Assembly: GCF_001634285.1 (NCBI RefSeq)
Contig: NZ_CP015438.1
Location: forward strand, 1,810,001-1,874,000
Length of the DNA: 64,000 nt
Source: Anoxybacillus amylolyticus
GTDB taxonomy: Bacteria > Bacillota > Bacilli > Bacillales > Anoxybacillaceae
Direction of reading: 5' to 3'
Below the pieces are notes generated by a model. It was not told where the DNA came from and did not search any database. It worked only from the letters and a program-made list of their open reading frames with translations. The translations under genes and the position numbers were made by a program. Below are positions 26,336 through 35,605 of the stretch, in pieces. Position 1 is the first letter of the stretch. Each line of letters begins with the position of its first letter.

Positions 26336-27700
26336 ACTGTAGTTGAGCAATTTCAATTACAATAATTACCATGTAAAAGAGACAAACAGGGTACCCCTTA
26401 TGCCACGTGGAGCTGTTTTTTCACGGTATCAATGGGAATATTTTGTTTCGCTGCATGGTAAATGAACTCCACGAGGCTATGTCCTTTTCTCTTGCGCAGG
26501 AGATCGAGCCCATCCGAAAAATCGCTGTTAGACTCGAATAGGCTGTACACGTAAGCAAGCTGCACCAAGATCCAGTAACGTTTCACCGCTCGATGATGAC
26601 GAACGCGGTACCCATCGAGTTTCAGCTGGTCTTTCGCTTGACGGAAAAAACATTCGATCGACCAACGCTCGGCATAGTAGCGCAAGATGTCTTCGTCGCT
26701 TAGCTCCCAATCGGTGCTCAAGACGCAATGAAGATGTTCCGGTGTCATCGGTTGATCGGCTTTCCAAACAAGTAGCACCACCGCATCATCGAGACCGTTG
26801 AGCGCTCCTTCGTAACGATAGACGCGATAGCGCTCTTCTCCCACCGTGACGAGGCGGGTGTCATTCGGTTCGAGATAGCGGGCAAACTGCTTCGCTTGGA
26901 TGGCGATGCCTTTCGGATAGAGAATCCGGTTCGTCTTAAGCATCGCGATGACGTGGAACCCTTTTTTCAAGCAGGCTTCCACGAGTGCTTTCGATGGATA
27001 CCAAGAGTCCATCAGTACATAAACAGGACGACTCACATCCAAAGAAGAAAGCATCTCAATCGCGAGTTTTCCTTTGCTTTTTCCAGCCTCCTTGTCGTAG
27101 GGGCGAAAAGCAAACGGAAACGCTTGAGTCATCGTATGAACCATGAGCCAAACGAGAGAATGCCCCCAAATCGATTTTTTCTCTGTGTGAGAATAATGCC
27201 AATCACACCCTTGAATAGCGCATGTTGCCCGTGACGAAGGCTTCGTTTTTTGGCAAATCGTATCATCGATGGAAACAAAAATGGGTTGATTCTTCTGTTT
27301 GGCGATGCGTTCGACACGATGAAGCATCCACTGCTGGAGTTTGCGGAGCAATGTCTCTTCATCCCACGGACTTTTCGTGAAAAAATGGCTCAGTGTCGTG
27401 CGATGGTTCGGATGAAAACTCCCATGATGTAGATCGGTCAACGTTCCCGAAAAACCTTTCGTCACCATCGCATCCACGATATGAACGAGATGCTTCATCA
27501 CAGGTTTCGAGAAATAAAGCGCCAACCCCAACGTCGTGAAAAACTTGTGGATTCCTTGATGATGTGCTAATCTATTCATGAGACATGAACCTCCTTGTGT
27601 GAATGGTTGGTAGCACATCTATTCTAACCAAGGAATCGGGTTCATGTCTTCTTTTTTGTCTCAATGTAAATTTATGTTATCGATTTTGCTCATCTACAGT
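26336..27700 (-). mobile_element. IS4-superfamily insertion sequence, copy 2 (1,365 bp)
   Basis: Same ends and apparently the same sequence as copy 1, same orientation, offset exactly 6,598 bp. It is flanked by TCATT direct repeats (26331-26335, 27701-27705), or 7 bp TTCATTA if the ends are set one base inward. It interrupts the second EamA gene. Confidence 0.95.
26398..27579 (-). CDS. IS4-superfamily transposase, copy 2
   Basis: 393 residues, identical to the copy 1 product, with the same DDE/YREK motifs (IDDT, MDSWY, YAERWSIE). Start at 27579 chosen by the AAGGAGG site. Both copies are intact and presumably active. Confidence 0.93.
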   Translation of the reverse strand: MNRLAHHQGIHKFFTTLGLALYFSKPVMKHLVHIVDAMVTKGFSGTLTDLHHGSFHPNHRTTLSHFFTKSPWDEETLLRKLQQWMLHRVERIAKQKNQPIFVSIDDTICQKTKPSSRATCAIQGCDWHYSHTEKKSIWGHSLVWLMVHTMTQAFPFAFRPYDKEAGKSKGKLAIEMLSSLDVSRPVYVLMDSWYPSKALVEACLKKGFHVIAMLKTNRILYPKGIAIQAKQFARYLEPNDTRLVTVGEERYRVYRYEGALNGLDDAVVLLVWKADQPMTPEHLHCVLSTDWELSDEDILRYYAERWSIECFFRQAKDQLKLDGYRVRHHRAVKRYWILVQLAYVYSLFESNSDFSDGLDLLRKRKGHSLVEFIYHAAKQNIPIDTVKKQLHVA

Positions 27701-28261
27701 TCATTAGTGAAAGAAAAACAAAAGCCGACGGTGAAAATTAGTTTCGCAGTTTTTTTAGCGCTTGCAGGCACGTTTTTACTAATGACAAACGGCACAACCA
27801 ATCAGTTTACGGTTTCACTTGTGTCCGTCGTTTGGGGCGTGTTGTCTGGTGGCGCGTTAGCGTTTTATACGCTTGCTTCTGCCAAGCTATTAAAAACGTG
27901 GCAGACGATGCTTGTCGTTGGATGGGGGATGGTCATTGGCGGCACGGCGATGTGCTGGCTCATTCCATCGTTTGTCCCAACGAATATCGTATTCGGGGTC
28001 GATACGTGGCTATTAATTATTTTTGTCGTTCTTTTCGGGACGCTAATCGCGTTTTTACTATTTGTCGAAAGCATTCGCCATTTATCGCCGACGGAATCAA
28101 GTTTGTTGTCAAGCGTCGAGCCGCTATCTGCTGTCCTTGCCTCGATTGTTTTTTTACACGTTCCGTTTGGCATATTCCAAGCTGTCGGAGCAGCATGCAT
28201 TCTATGGACGGTTTTTCTTCTTTCCGATCTACCGAAAAAACGAATGTACCGCAACATGGAA

Positions 28262-28285
28262 GGGGTGTAGCGATTCGCTACCCCC
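28262..28285. terminator. Bidirectional terminator
   Basis: GGGGTGTAGCG-ATT-CGCTACCCCC lies between the convergent exporter and kinase genes and includes both stop codons. A moderate T-run is seen on the plus strand only. Confidence 0.65.
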
Positions 28286-29540
28286 TTGTTGTTGCGGACG
28301 GAAATGTAATGGTTATCGTCGTTCCTTTTTGGATTTTGCTGTCAATTTTCCACGTCCCGTTCATTGTTTCAATCAATTTGACGGCCACCATCGCTCCGAG
28401 CCCTGTCCCTTTTTCTTTCGTGCTGAAATACGGCTCACCAAACCGACTAATTTGCTCGGCTGTCATCCCAATGCCGGTATCTGCAATCGCTACTATCACT
28501 TCTTCTCCTTTGCAGGAACAAGAAACGGTGACCGTGCCGCCTATCGGTGTTGCCTCGATGCTGTTTTTTACTAAGTTTAAAAAGCATTGTCGAAAATATT
28601 CGGCATTACCAATGATCATACACGGCTGGCACTTTTCAATGAGATGTACTCCATTCATTCTGGCGAATGGCTGCAATAAATGAGCCACTCGCTCCAACTC
28701 TTGTCCTACGATGAGCACTTCTTCTTTTTTCGGCGTCGGTTTGGCAAACGTTAAATAGTTGTTAATAATCGTTTCTGCACGGTCGATTTCTTCGAGGGCA
28801 ATGTGCATGTATCGCTCTTGCGTTTCTTTTGGCATAGGCTGTGACTTCATTAATTGAAGAAATCCTCTTACTACGGTTAACGGATTGCGCACTTCATGAG
28901 AAATGCTCGCTGCGAGTTGGCTGACAATCTCCATTTTTTCGATTTTCACAAGCTTTGACCGCATGATGATTGCGTCTTTTAACGTTTCAAGAATGTAGAC
29001 GATAAATAACATCGCAAACGGTGGGACTAAAATAAAATCAAAAATATAGGAATCGATGACTTGAAAATCAAAAAAGACGACCGCGATGACTGTTACTAAA
29101 ATGTCAAGCAAAAGCGTCAGCCACATGGATGCAAATAATTTATCCGTACGATTTAGGCGGCGAAAGGCAGGAGAAGCCAAAGCAGCAATGATGAACATCG
29201 TGAAGTAGACGGCCACAGTGATCGGTTGAAATCCGTAAAAGAAAAACCGAACGGCAAGCAATATAAGCAACAAGGCGCTTCCTACGGTCCAACCTCCGTA
29301 TAATGTGCCAATCAGAAATGGGATTTGCCGCAAATCATGAACGCAATTATACGCAATGTAAATCGGGAACTTCATGCACAGTAATAACGGGACTCCTGTG
29401 CAAATAATCAAAAGCAGCTGCTTATGACGAGTATTCGTTTTCCACCATTTTCCATGATCATAAATAAAATAATAGACAAACATGCTTGATAAAATGTAAA
29501 ACAAGTTATTTAAAAGGTTCTGGTTGATATACGTTCCCAT
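28278..29540 (-). CDS. KinB-like sporulation histidine kinase
   Basis: 420 residues from the ATG at 29540 (AGGAG 7 bases upstream). The N-terminal half has 5-6 membrane segments of 5TM/LytS-like type (FLIGTLYGGWTVGSALLL). It is followed by a HisKA domain with the phospho-His in SISHEVRNPLTVVRGFLQL and a HATPase domain with N-box NLVKNSIEATPIGG, G1 DTGIGM and G2 GTGLGAMV. The layout and H-box are very like B. subtilis KinB, which feeds the Spo0F phosphorelay. No response regulator is adjacent, as for other orphan sporulation kinases. Confidence 0.87.
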   Translation of the reverse strand: MGTYINQNLLNNLFYILSSMFVYYFIYDHGKWWKTNTRHKQLLLIICTGVPLLLCMKFPIYIAYNCVHDLRQIPFLIGTLYGGWTVGSALLLILLAVRFFFYGFQPITVAVYFTMFIIAALASPAFRRLNRTDKLFASMWLTLLLDILVTVIAVVFFDFQVIDSYIFDFILVPPFAMLFIVYILETLKDAIIMRSKLVKIEKMEIVSQLAASISHEVRNPLTVVRGFLQLMKSQPMPKETQERYMHIALEEIDRAETIINNYLTFAKPTPKKEEVLIVGQELERVAHLLQPFARMNGVHLIEKCQPCMIIGNAEYFRQCFLNLVKNSIEATPIGGTVTVSCSCKGEEVIVAIADTGIGMTAEQISRFGEPYFSTKEKGTGLGAMVAVKLIETMNGTWKIDSKIQKGTTITITFPSATTRG

Positions 29541-29637
29541 ACACGATCTCCTAATCGACAAACATTTAACAATACTAATTATACGAAAAGACAGCGGGTT
29601 GAAAATACATTTTTCTCACCGAAATAGGGGAAATACG

Positions 29638-29686
29638 TTGTTTTTTTGTATGACGTGTACTATAATTAATAATACAGTTAGTATAC
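29638..29686 (+). promoter_or_regulatory. Promoter and GntR operator
   Basis: TTGTTT (29638-29643), 17 bp, TATAAT (29661-29666). The inverted repeat GTGTACTA (29655-29662) and TAGTATAC (29679-29686) spans the -10, a likely site for the YtrA-type regulator encoded next. Confidence 0.55.
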
Positions 29687-29713
29687 ATCATTTGGAAAGG
29701 AGGCGGGGTAGGA

Positions 29714-30103
29714 ATGTTTGAGCTTGATATTCGCAGTCGGCAGCCAATTTATGAGCAGCTCGTCGAGAAAATGAAAGAACTCATCATCCATGAAGTATGG
29801 CAACCACACGAGCAGTTACCGTCTGTAAGACTGTTAGCGAAAGAGTTGACGATCAATCCGAATACGATCCAAAAAGCGTATCGCGAACTAGAGCACCAAG
29901 GCTACATTTATTCCATCCCTGGAAAAGGAAGCTTTGTCGCTCCGCAACCCCCGTCTATGAATCAAGAAAAAGCAGCAACGATGAAACAGCAAATGTTTAA
30001 ACTATTATGCGAAGCGCTTTATATCGGGATGGCAAAAGAAGAGCTTTTAGCGCTAGTCGAGGCAGCAGAACAAACGGTAAAGGGGGAGAAAAACGATGAT
30101 TGA
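29714..30103 (+). CDS. GntR-family regulator, YtrA subfamily
   Basis: 129 residues. The winged HTH (about 10-75) contains QLPSVRLLAKELTINPNTIQ, followed by the short helical tail typical of the YtrA group, which lacks a full ligand domain. The gene starts an ABC-transporter operon and overlaps the next gene by 8 bp. YtrA in Bacillus responds to cell-wall antibiotics; the same inducer class is a guess here. Confidence 0.9.
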   Translation: MFELDIRSRQPIYEQLVEKMKELIIHEVWQPHEQLPSVRLLAKELTINPNTIQKAYRELEHQGYIYSIPGKGSFVAPQPPSMNQEKAATMKQQMFKLLCEALYIGMAKEELLALVEAAEQTVKGEKNDD

Positions 30104-30995
30104 CGTTCGTGGTGTCCGGAAAGAATTCGCGGATGTAGAAGCGGTGAAAGAGGTGAGCCTTCATGTGGAGCGTGGTTCAATTTATGGATTGCTTGGCTCA
30201 AACGGCGCTGGAAAAACGACGCTGTTAAAAATGATCGCCGGCATTTACAAACAAGATCACGGCGACATTTTGATCGCTGGAGAACGAGTTTTTGAAAATA
30301 CGAGCATTAAACAAAAACTGTTGTTTTTACCGGACGCGCTTTACTTTTTTCCACAAACGACGATTCGGCAAATGGCGCAATTTTATCGCGATGTTTATCC
30401 GTCATGGAACGAGGAACGGTTTGTTCAATTACAAGAAGCATTTCCACTTGATCTCGATAAAAAAATTCACCGCATGTCAAAAGGAATGCAGCGACAAGCA
30501 GCGTTTTGGCTTGCGTTTTCTGCCATGCCGGATGTGATGATTCTTGATGAACCGCTTGACGGATTAGATGCGGTCATGCGGCAAAAGGTGAAAAATTTAC
30601 TCGTGCAAGATGTTGCCGAGCGACAGATGACTGTCATCATTTCTTCGCACAATTTGCGCGAAGTGGAAGACCTTTGTGATCATATTGGTATTTTGCATAA
30701 AGGCGAAGTGATTTTAGAAAAAGAACTGGACGATGTAAAAGCAGACGTGCATAAAATTCAAGTGGCCTTTCGCGGCGGCATTCCGTCTTCTTTTTTAAGC
30801 GGGTTGCATGTCGTGTATCAAGAACAGCGCGGCAGCGTCCTTCTTTGCATCGTTCGCGGGCAAAAAGAGCGGGTAGAATCGTATATTCACCAATTTGAGC
30901 CGGTCATTTTCGATGTACTGCCGCTAACATTGGAAGAAATTTTTGTGTATGAAATGGGAGGGGTTGGGTATGCCATCGAAAATATTCTCGTATAA
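30096..30995 (+). CDS. ABC transporter ATPase (YtrB-like)
   Basis: 299 residues. Walker A GSNGAGKTT (about 36-44), signature MSKGMQRQAAF, Walker B VMILDEPLDGLDA and a switch His in IISSHNLREVE. The C-terminal extension of about 80 residues is as in bacitracin/lantibiotic-type ATPases. It energises the permease encoded by the overlapping next gene. Confidence 0.9.
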   Translation: MIDVRGVRKEFADVEAVKEVSLHVERGSIYGLLGSNGAGKTTLLKMIAGIYKQDHGDILIAGERVFENTSIKQKLLFLPDALYFFPQTTIRQMAQFYRDVYPSWNEERFVQLQEAFPLDLDKKIHRMSKGMQRQAAFWLAFSAMPDVMILDEPLDGLDAVMRQKVKNLLVQDVAERQMTVIISSHNLREVEDLCDHIGILHKGEVILEKELDDVKADVHKIQVAFRGGIPSSFLSGLHVVYQEQRGSVLLCIVRGQKERVESYIHQFEPVIFDVLPLTLEEIFVYEMGGVGYAIENILV

Positions 30996-32943
30996 CCGTT
31001 CGCTATTTGTGCAAAATGTCCGAAACATTGGCTGGATCGGCATTGTTCATCTTCTTTTATTGTTTGCGGCCATTCCGCTGCGGATACTGATGATTTATAC
31101 GAATCAAAAACGCGATTATTCGCCGGTTTTTCATAACGTGTTTGAGTTTTCCAACGTGTTTCAGGGGATGATTGCGTTTACCGTTCCAGTGCTGTTAGCG
31201 ATCTTTTTATTCCGCTATATGCAAATGAAACGATCCGCTGATTATATGCATAGCTTGCCGCTTCGGCGTGAAACGTTGTTTTTTCAACAAATGACATTTG
31301 GCGCTCTTATGCTCGTTATTCCTGTGCTAGCTACAGTGCTTTTAACGGCTTTGTTATGTCAGTTGCCATTGGAAAATATGCACATTTCTGCCGCGGATCT
31401 CGTTCGTTGGACGGCAGAGATGTTACTTATGGAGCTGTTTGTCTTTAGTGCGAGCGTATGGGTAGGTATGTTTACAGGCATATCCGTATTGCAAGGGGCG
31501 TTCGCTTACATTTTGTTTTTATTCCCAGCCGGCATTTCAGTACTTATCCTTATGAATATGCGCTATGTGTTGTCCGGATTTGCCGCGGACTATTATTTAA
31601 GTGCGAATCTAGAACGGATCGTACCATTTTTCCGGTTTGTAGAACTAGCAGACAAACCGTTGGCTTCGTTCGAAATGGCAAGATATGCGTTGGCAATCGT
31701 AGTATGTTACTTATTGTCTATTTGGCTATACAAACAGCGGCATAGCGAAGCGGCAGGTCAAGCGATTGCTTTTCCAGTACTTCAACCGGTCTTTTCATTC
31801 GGCGTGACGTTTTGTTTTATGCTCGTTGGCGGGTTGTATTTTGGCGAAACACAGCGAAGCCTCGGTTGGATTTTGTTTGGGTATGTGACGTTTTCTCTTG
31901 TCGGGTTTTTTATTGCGTCTGCCATTATTGAAAAAACGTGGCGTATTTTCCACCGTTGGAAAGAATATGCCGTCTTTATCGTGGCAATAGTCGTCATCGG
32001 CAGCCTTGTTCGTTTCGACATCACCGGCTATGAAAAGCGCCAGCCAGCGTTATCTGACATTCAGCGCGTCTATTTTGGCGAATCGGTGTATCAATTTGAG
32101 CGGCAAACCGAGAAGCAATATATTTCGTACGTTCAATCCGATCAATTTTTACAAACGACGCAAAATATAAAAAACGTGTACGCTTTCCATCGCCAATTAA
32201 TTGAAGACCGTCCGACGTCGTTTGCGTTCGGAGAAAATACCCGCCAAGTCGTCATCGGCTATGTATTAAAAAACGGGGAAAAAATGGTGAGAATGTACTC
32301 GATTCCAATAAACGAGTACAAACCTTTTTACGAAGCGATTATGGAATCACGGGAATATAAACACAACTACTACTTGTTATTGCAAGACAATGTGTCGCCG
32401 ATTCGTCAAATCACGCTTCGGGCGGAAGAAAAAACGGTTCAAATCGCAGATCCAAAACAAATCGAGTCGTTTATCGCGGTGTTGAAAACGGAGCTAAAAG
32501 AAGAGCCATTTACCGAGATGATTTCCCCAACCAATGACTGGGGGACGATTGAACTGTTGCAAGGAGACGGCGACCAAATGCAGCTTTCGTGGAAAAAATC
32601 GTACGCTAGAATCGATGCGTGGCTGAAACAACACGACTTGCTTTCCAAAGCAAGAATAACAGCAGACGATATTCAATACGCCATCGTGGTTAAAAACGAT
32701 GCGCGCACACCGCTTTATAACCTAGTAGAAAATCCGACGTTTGTAAAAGAGCTAGAAACAAGAACCGACGTGTTGCGCATTACGGATAAAAAGCAGCTAG
32801 AAGAGTGCTTGCAAAAAGCATCGTCTTATAAAACGGAATCGCGCTATATTATCGCCTTTTACCGTACCGCTCACGCTGAACCAGAATGGCATGTGATCGA
32901 TGAAGAAGCGCTTCCATCGTTTATTCGCGAGCAATTGCCATAA
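30970..32943 (+). CDS. ABC permease with large C-terminal extracellular domain (YtrC/D-like)
   Basis: 657 residues from the ATG at 30970 (GGGAGGGG upstream), overlapping the ATPase gene by 26 bp. About 10 membrane segments lie in residues 1-350, then a polar domain of about 300 residues predicted outside the cell (rich in charged residues, no signal). It combines YtrC/YtrD-like membrane parts with a DUF6449-like tail. Probably exports or senses a cell-envelope compound. Confidence 0.8.
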   Translation: MPSKIFSYNRSLFVQNVRNIGWIGIVHLLLLFAAIPLRILMIYTNQKRDYSPVFHNVFEFSNVFQGMIAFTVPVLLAIFLFRYMQMKRSADYMHSLPLRRETLFFQQMTFGALMLVIPVLATVLLTALLCQLPLENMHISAADLVRWTAEMLLMELFVFSASVWVGMFTGISVLQGAFAYILFLFPAGISVLILMNMRYVLSGFAADYYLSANLERIVPFFRFVELADKPLASFEMARYALAIVVCYLLSIWLYKQRHSEAAGQAIAFPVLQPVFSFGVTFCFMLVGGLYFGETQRSLGWILFGYVTFSLVGFFIASAIIEKTWRIFHRWKEYAVFIVAIVVIGSLVRFDITGYEKRQPALSDIQRVYFGESVYQFERQTEKQYISYVQSDQFLQTTQNIKNVYAFHRQLIEDRPTSFAFGENTRQVVIGYVLKNGEKMVRMYSIPINEYKPFYEAIMESREYKHNYYLLLQDNVSPIRQITLRAEEKTVQIADPKQIESFIAVLKTELKEEPFTEMISPTNDWGTIELLQGDGDQMQLSWKKSYARIDAWLKQHDLLSKARITADDIQYAIVVKNDARTPLYNLVENPTFVKELETRTDVLRITDKKQLEECLQKASSYKTESRYIIAFYRTAHAEPEWHVIDEEALPSFIREQLP

Positions 32944-32973
32944 AAAGTGTCCCGTTAAGGGGCGCTTTTTTTC
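32942..32973 (+). terminator. Terminator of the Ytr-like operon
   Basis: AAAAAGTGTCCC-GTTA-AGGGGCGCTTTTTTT, stem with two G-T pairs. Confidence 0.8.
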
Positions 32974-33022
32974 GTATAAACGAAGCAAAGCCATACATCT
33001 TTTAACGATTAAGCTCGTTTTT

Positions 33023-33098
33023 ATTCAAATATTTATTTGAATGTATTGACGGATTGGAAGCTCGTTTCATATACTATATTCAAACCAATATTTGAATA
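33023..33098 (+). promoter_or_regulatory. cad promoter with two CadC-type operators
   Basis: Operator 1 ATTCAAAT-ATTT-ATTTGAAT (33023-33042), then TTGACG (33046-33051), 18 bp and TATACT (33070-33075), then operator 2 TATTCAAA-CCAATA-TTTGAATA (33077-33098) over the transcription start. The arms match the imperfect palindromes bound by ArsR/SmtB cadmium sensors. Confidence 0.75.
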
Positions 33099-33112
33099 TG
33101 GAAGGTGCGAAG

Positions 33113-33473
33113 ATGGCAAAAGATATGTGTGAAGTCGTTTGTGTCGATGAAGAGAAAGTGCGTGCGCTAAAAGGGCAAATGGAAGACTTACAGGGAGTAC
33201 AGCAGCTGTTTAAAGCGCTTGCGGATGGCACGCGGTTAAAGATTATTTATGCATTGACGTTAGAAGAAGAGTTGTGTGTGTGATGTCGCCAATATTATCG
33301 GGTCGACAGTGGCCACAGCATCACACCATTTGCGTTTTCTACGCGATATGGGGCTAGCGAAACATCGGAAAGAAGGAAAGCTTGTGTTCTACTCGTTACA
33401 AGACGAGCATGTGCATCAGCTTGTATCGATAGCGCTCGTACACGCAAAGGAGTTGAAAAACGATGGAGAATAA
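33113..33473 (+). pseudogene. cadC: CadC metal-sensing repressor, frameshifted in a TG repeat
   Basis: ArsR/SmtB repressor. Frame 1 runs from the ATG at 33113 to EEELCV then TGA (33281-33283); frame 2 carries CDVANIIGSTVATASHHLRFL to 33473. CadC reads ELCVCD here. The gene has five TG units (33273-33282) and six would restore the frame. The break falls in the Cys-x-Cys metal site. If real, the product lacks the recognition helix and cadA is unregulated; phase variation or a sequencing error are alternatives. Confidence 0.85.
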
Positions 33474-35565
33474 ACAAGTATATCGGCTTCAAGGGCTTTC
33501 TTGTGCGAATTGTGCCGCGCAATTCGAAAAAAATGTGAAAGCGATTGAAACGGTGGAAGAGGCGCATGTCAACTTCGGGGCGGCGAAATTAACGGTCGTT
33601 GGCACGGCGACGCTTGACCAATTAGAAAAAGCAGGGGCGTTTGATGGGATTCATGTCATTCCAGAACATGAGCGGAAGGAAGTACCGCACGTTCCCTTTT
33701 GGAAAAAACGGGCGAATGTTCTTGCATTCATTTCCGCTGTTTTTCTTGTGATTGGCTACCTCATTTCGTTTGTTAAAGGCGAGCAGCACGGACTAGTGAC
33801 TGGCATGTTCGCCTTGGCGATTGTCATCGGTGGGTATGATTTGTTTCGAGCAGGGCTAGCGAATTTAGGACGTCTTCAGTTTGATATGAAAACGCTCATG
33901 ACAATTGCCATCATTGGCGCAGCGCTCATCGGGGAATGGAAAGAAGGCGCCGTTGTTGTGTTTTTATTTGCGGTTAGCGAGGCGCTTGAGCGATACTCGA
34001 TGGAGCGGGCACGCCGCTCGATTCGCCATTTAATGGATCTTGCACCGAAAAAAGCGCTTGTGCGACGAGGCAATCGAGAATATGAAGTGGATGTCGATGA
34101 TTTGCAAGTCAATGATATCATCGTCGTTAAGCCAGGCCAAAAAATAGCAGCGGATGGGGTTGTCATCAACGGCGCTTCTTCCGTTAACGAAGCCGCGATT
34201 ACAGGGGAGTCGCTACCGGTGTATAAAACGGTCGGCGATGACGTGTATGCGGGAACATTGAATGAAGAAGGAGCGCTAGAAGTGCGTATGACGAAGCGAG
34301 TGGGTGATTCAACGATTGTGAAAATCATTCATCTTGTCGAAGAAGCGCAAGCGGAACGAGCTCCGTCGCAGCAGTTTGTCGACCGGTTCGCCCGCTATTA
34401 TACGCCGGCAATTATGGCGATTGCGGCGCTTGTTGCCATTTTGCCACCATTATTGTTTTCAGAGGATTGGAAAACGTGGATTTATCGCGGGTTAGCGGTA
34501 TTAGTAGTCGGTTGTCCGTGTGCGCTCGTCATTAGCACGCCGGTGGCCATTGTGACCGCCATCGGTCGAGCAGCTCGGCTTGGTGTGTTGATTAAAGGCG
34601 GCGTCTATTTAGAAACGTTAGGTCGGCTTCAAGCGATTGCTTTTGATAAAACAGGAACGTTGACAAAAGGAATGCCAGAAGTCACCGATATTCGTACATT
34701 TCATGAACGAAGCGAAGAGGAGCTGTTGCACCTTTCGGCATGCATGGAAAAATATTCGCAACATCCGCTCGCTGCGGCGATTGTACGAAAGGCGAAAGAG
34801 AGAGCATTGCCGCTTGACAATTTCGACGTTACCAACTTCCGCTCGATGACGGGAAAAGGGATCACCGCTACCGTCAACGGAGCAACCTACTATGTTGGCA
34901 GCCCTGCATTATTTTCCGACCATCTATTATCGCAAGACATTCGTGACGTCATTCAAGCACTTCAACAAGAAGGAAAAACGGTTGTCGTTGTCGGGGATAC
35001 GGAACAAGTCTTCGGTGTAATCGCCATTTCGGACCAAGTGCGCGAACAAGTGGCGTCTGTTGTCCAACAATTGCGCGCTGCCGGGGTAACGGACATCGTC
35101 ATGGTTACAGGCGACAATCAAGCGACAGCGAACGCGATTGGGAAAGCGGCTGGCATCACCGAAGTCCGGGCGGAATTGCTTCCAGAAGATAAGCTTCATA
35201 TCATCAAAGAAATGAAACAGCAATACGGTCGAATCGCTATGGTGGGCGATGGAGTGAACGATGCCCCGGCCTTGGCAGCTGCGGATGTTGGCATTGCGAT
35301 GGGGAGAAACGGCACCGATGTTGCGCTAGAAACTGCGGATATCGTGTTAATGGCGGATGATCTCCAACAGCTTCCGTATGCGATTCGGCTGAGCCGTCGG
35401 ACGTTACGAATCATTCAACAAAACATCGCCGTAGCTTTTCTATTAAAACTGCTTGCGCTCATTTTTATCGTTCCAGGATGGCTCACATTATGGATGGCCA
35501 TTTTCGCCGACATGGGCGCGACGTTAATCGTTTTATTTAACTCATTGCGACTAATGCGGGTTTGA
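33463..35565 (+). CDS. cadA: Cadmium/zinc-exporting P1B-type ATPase
   Basis: 700 residues. A single N-terminal HMA domain with GLSCANCAAQ, then eight membrane segments, the metal-gating CPC in GCPCALVIS, phosphorylation DKTGTLTKG, HP motif in SQHPLAAAI and hinge GDGVNDAPALA. CPC together with the single CxxC domain fits a Cd/Zn/Pb exporter. It overlaps the cadC reading frame by 11 bp, so translation is probably coupled to cadC. Confidence 0.95.
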   Translation: MENKQVYRLQGLSCANCAAQFEKNVKAIETVEEAHVNFGAAKLTVVGTATLDQLEKAGAFDGIHVIPEHERKEVPHVPFWKKRANVLAFISAVFLVIGYLISFVKGEQHGLVTGMFALAIVIGGYDLFRAGLANLGRLQFDMKTLMTIAIIGAALIGEWKEGAVVVFLFAVSEALERYSMERARRSIRHLMDLAPKKALVRRGNREYEVDVDDLQVNDIIVVKPGQKIAADGVVINGASSVNEAAITGESLPVYKTVGDDVYAGTLNEEGALEVRMTKRVGDSTIVKIIHLVEEAQAERAPSQQFVDRFARYYTPAIMAIAALVAILPPLLFSEDWKTWIYRGLAVLVVGCPCALVISTPVAIVTAIGRAARLGVLIKGGVYLETLGRLQAIAFDKTGTLTKGMPEVTDIRTFHERSEEELLHLSACMEKYSQHPLAAAIVRKAKERALPLDNFDVTNFRSMTGKGITATVNGATYYVGSPALFSDHLLSQDIRDVIQALQQEGKTVVVVGDTEQVFGVIAISDQVREQVASVVQQLRAAGVTDIVMVTGDNQATANAIGKAAGITEVRAELLPEDKLHIIKEMKQQYGRIAMVGDGVNDAPALAAADVGIAMGRNGTDVALETADIVLMADDLQQLPYAIRLSRRTLRIIQQNIAVAFLLKLLALIFIVPGWLTLWMAIFADMGATLIVLFNSLRLMRV

Positions 35566-35572
35566 CGTCAAT

Positions 35573-35605
35573 CCCCCTTGCGATAAAGGCAAGGGGGGGT
35601 TAATT
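35573..35605 (+). terminator. Terminator of cadA
   Basis: CCCCCTTGC-GATAAAG-GCAAGGGGG, 9 bp perfect stem, followed by GGTTAATTTGTTTT. Confidence 0.75.

Larger units (their letters stand above)
25983..28270 (+). pseudogene. DMT (EamA) exporter gene split by IS copy 2
   Basis: The N-terminal half (25983-26335) runs into the IS after ...PVYIVLYSL; the C-terminal half resumes at 27706 with VKEKQKPTVKIS. Deleting the 1,365 bp IS and one TCATT repeat restores an uninterrupted 305-residue, ten-segment EamA protein with no other damage, so the insertion is recent. The gene begins with GGAGGGAGAAA before the ATG. A truncated protein of about 119 residues could still be made. Confidence 0.93.

Noticed and set aside
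19738-27700. The two IS copies as ends of a composite transposon carrying a germination operon
   Set aside because: Each copy has its own target duplication and each sits inside a gene that can be rejoined exactly, so they are independent insertions.
28278-29540. LytS-type regulator of murein hydrolases
   Set aside because: The membrane region is similar, but the HisKA/HATPase part with NPLTVVRGF and NSIEA matches KinB-type sporulation kinases better and no LytTR partner is present.
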